From Candidatus Bathyarchaeota archaeon (lineage in GTDB: Archaea; Thermoproteota; Bathyarchaeia; Bathyarchaeales; Bathyarchaeaceae): 6,981 nt of DNA. The translations under genes were made by a program, and so were the position numbers. The stretch covers positions 1 through 6,981 of the forward strand of contig JAOZIC010000203.1 of assembly GCA_026014605.1 (NCBI GenBank). Reading direction: 5' to 3'. Positions 6,143 to 6,981 of the stretch are shown one piece after another. Below the pieces are notes generated by a model that did no database searches, was not told where the DNA came from, and was given only the letters and a program-made list of their open reading frames with translations. How positions within the stretch are numbered: position 1 is the first letter of the stretch; each line of letters opens with the position of its first letter.

Positions 6143-6894
6143 AAAAAGTGGTAGGTAAATTCGTTGGAGTCGGTGTTGGTCCTGGCGACCCAGAGTTGAT
6201 TACTGTAAAGGCTGTAAAAGTTTTGAAAACAGCAGACGTGATAAGCATTCCCAAAGCTCATGAAAACAAGCCAAGCCTTGCCCTGTCCATAGTTAAAGAC
6301 GTTTTAAAGGAACGAAAAAATGCTCCAGAAGTGCTTGAGCTAGTATTTCCCATGACCAACGACAAAGATGAACTGGAAAGGTTATGGTGTGAAAACGCCC
6401 ACATCGTTGCAGGTGAAGCAAAAAAAGGCAAAACTATTGCGTTCATCACGTTAGGCGACCCCATGTTTTACAGCACTTTTATTTATCTTTGCAAAAAAAT
6501 GCAACAAGAACACCCAGAAGTAGAGTTGCAGATAATACCGGGCGTAACTTCTTTGACTGCCTGCGCAGCGGTTTCCAAGATACCTCTTGCAGAAAAAAAC
6601 GAAGTTGTCGCAGTTTTAACTTCTGGCGTTGCCGAGGAAAAGATTTCTGAGATTGCTAAACACGCAAGCAGCCTTGTTTTCATGAAGGGGGCAAAGCAAC
6701 TCAAGAGTCTAGTTCCTGTTCTGGAAAAGTCTGGTTTTACTAAAAATTCTACAGTTGCCATAGTTAGACGTTGCACATTGCCGCAACAAGATGTGCTGGT
6801 TGGAAAATTAAGCGACGTGAAGGATTGGGATATTCATGATGACTATTTCTCGATTTCCATGATTAAACAAAAAACCAAGGAGAATCTAAAGTGA
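6139..6894 (+). CDS. cbiL: Cobalt-factor II (precorrin-2) C20-methyltransferase
   Basis: Methylates C20 of the cobalt-loaded sirohydrochlorin made by CbiX, the first ring methylation after cobalt insertion. It is a SUMT-fold enzyme of 251 residues. GVGVGPGDPELITVKAVKVL starts at residue 10, TLGDPMFYSTF at 104, and IIPGVTSLTACAA at 132. The FPMTND segment near 70-75 and the ITLGDPMFYST form of the SAM motif are characteristic of CbiL/CobI and separate it from CbiF and CbiH. The start is a GTG whose last bases form the cbiT stop (GTGA). No clear Shine-Dalgarno motif precedes it, so translation probably depends on ribosomes finishing cbiT. Its own stop overlaps the next gene's GTG. Confidence 0.93.
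   Translation: MKKVVGKFVGVGVGPGDPELITVKAVKVLKTADVISIPKAHENKPSLALSIVKDVLKERKNAPEVLELVFPMTNDKDELERLWCENAHIVAGEAKKGKTIAFITLGDPMFYSTFIYLCKKMQQEHPEVELQIIPGVTSLTACAAVSKIPLAEKNEVVAVLTSGVAEEKISEIAKHASSLVFMKGAKQLKSLVPVLEKSGFTKNSTVAIVRRCTLPQQDVLVGKLSDVKDWDIHDDYFSISMIKQKTKENLK
6877..6882 (+). promoter_or_regulatory. Ribosome binding site for the last, partial gene
   Basis: AAGGAG in the end of cbiL lies 8 bases before the GTG at 6891 and supports that start. Confidence 0.6.
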
Positions 6895-6981
6895 AAAAAG
6901 TTGTTATTATCGGTGCGGGTCCAGGTGACCCCGAATTAATTACCCTGAAAGGGAAACGGAACCTCGAAAAAGCGGATGTTG
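6891..6981 (+). CDS. cbiF: SUMT-family tetrapyrrole methyltransferase, probably cobalt-precorrin-4 C11-methyltransferase, partial
   Basis: Only the first 30 codons are in the window. From a GTG start overlapping the cbiL stop (GTGA), the protein reads through VVIIGAGPGDPELITLKGKR to EKADV, the N-terminal glycine-rich motif of SUMT-fold methyltransferases. The GAGPGDPELIT form is shared by CbiF/CobM and by uroporphyrinogen III methyltransferase (CobA). The cbi gene order and the missing C11 step make CbiF the better guess. CobA remains possible because the visible part cannot separate them. Confidence 0.65.
   Translation, partial: MKKVVIIGAGPGDPELITLKGKRNLEKADV

Overview
The window is a stretch of archaeal-type chromosome given over almost entirely to tetrapyrrole and cobalamin (vitamin B12) biosynthesis by the anaerobic, early-cobalt-insertion route. 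An archaeal origin is suggested by a small single-domain CbiX-type cobaltochelatase, a glutamyl-tRNA reductase (C5 pathway), separate cbiE and cbiT genes, an AT-rich TATA-box-like element in the only intergenic gap, and very tight gene packing. The lineage cannot be fixed from sequence alone; an uncultured anaerobic archaeon (a Bathyarchaeia-like or methanogen-related group) is a guess.

Layout. Positions 1-1359 hold a minus-strand gene that runs off the left edge. It encodes a CobB/CobQ-family (CbiA/CbiP-like) amidotransferase whose two domains are in the reverse of the usual order: glutamine amidotransferase first, ATP-binding domain second. A 73-base divergent promoter region (1360-1432) follows. 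From 1433 to the right edge there is one plus-strand operon: hemA, a cbiX-cbiC fusion, cbiD, cbiE, cbiT, cbiL and the start of a further SUMT-family methyltransferase, probably cbiF. Most junctions are overlaps of 1-8 bases and the largest gap is 16 bases, so co-transcription and translational coupling are likely. There is no gene-free stretch over 300 bases, and I saw no RNA gene, mobile element, CRISPR array or terminator.

How the genes work together. HemA commits glutamyl-tRNA to 5-aminolevulinate synthesis. Genes outside the window would carry this to sirohydrochlorin. The CbiX domain inserts cobalt. CbiL methylates C20, CbiF (if correctly named) C11, CbiD C1, CbiE C5, and CbiT methylates C15 and decarboxylates. 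The CbiC domain then moves the C11 methyl to C12, giving cobyrinate. The divergent CobB/CobQ-like enzyme probably amidates the corrin side chains. CbiG, CbiH, CbiJ and the nucleotide-loop genes are not in this window and may lie further right.

Most of this is a recognisable pathway. The points that merit a second look are the permuted domain order of the amidotransferase, the CbiX-CbiC fusion of two non-consecutive steps, and the near-symmetric TATA-like element that may drive both directions.
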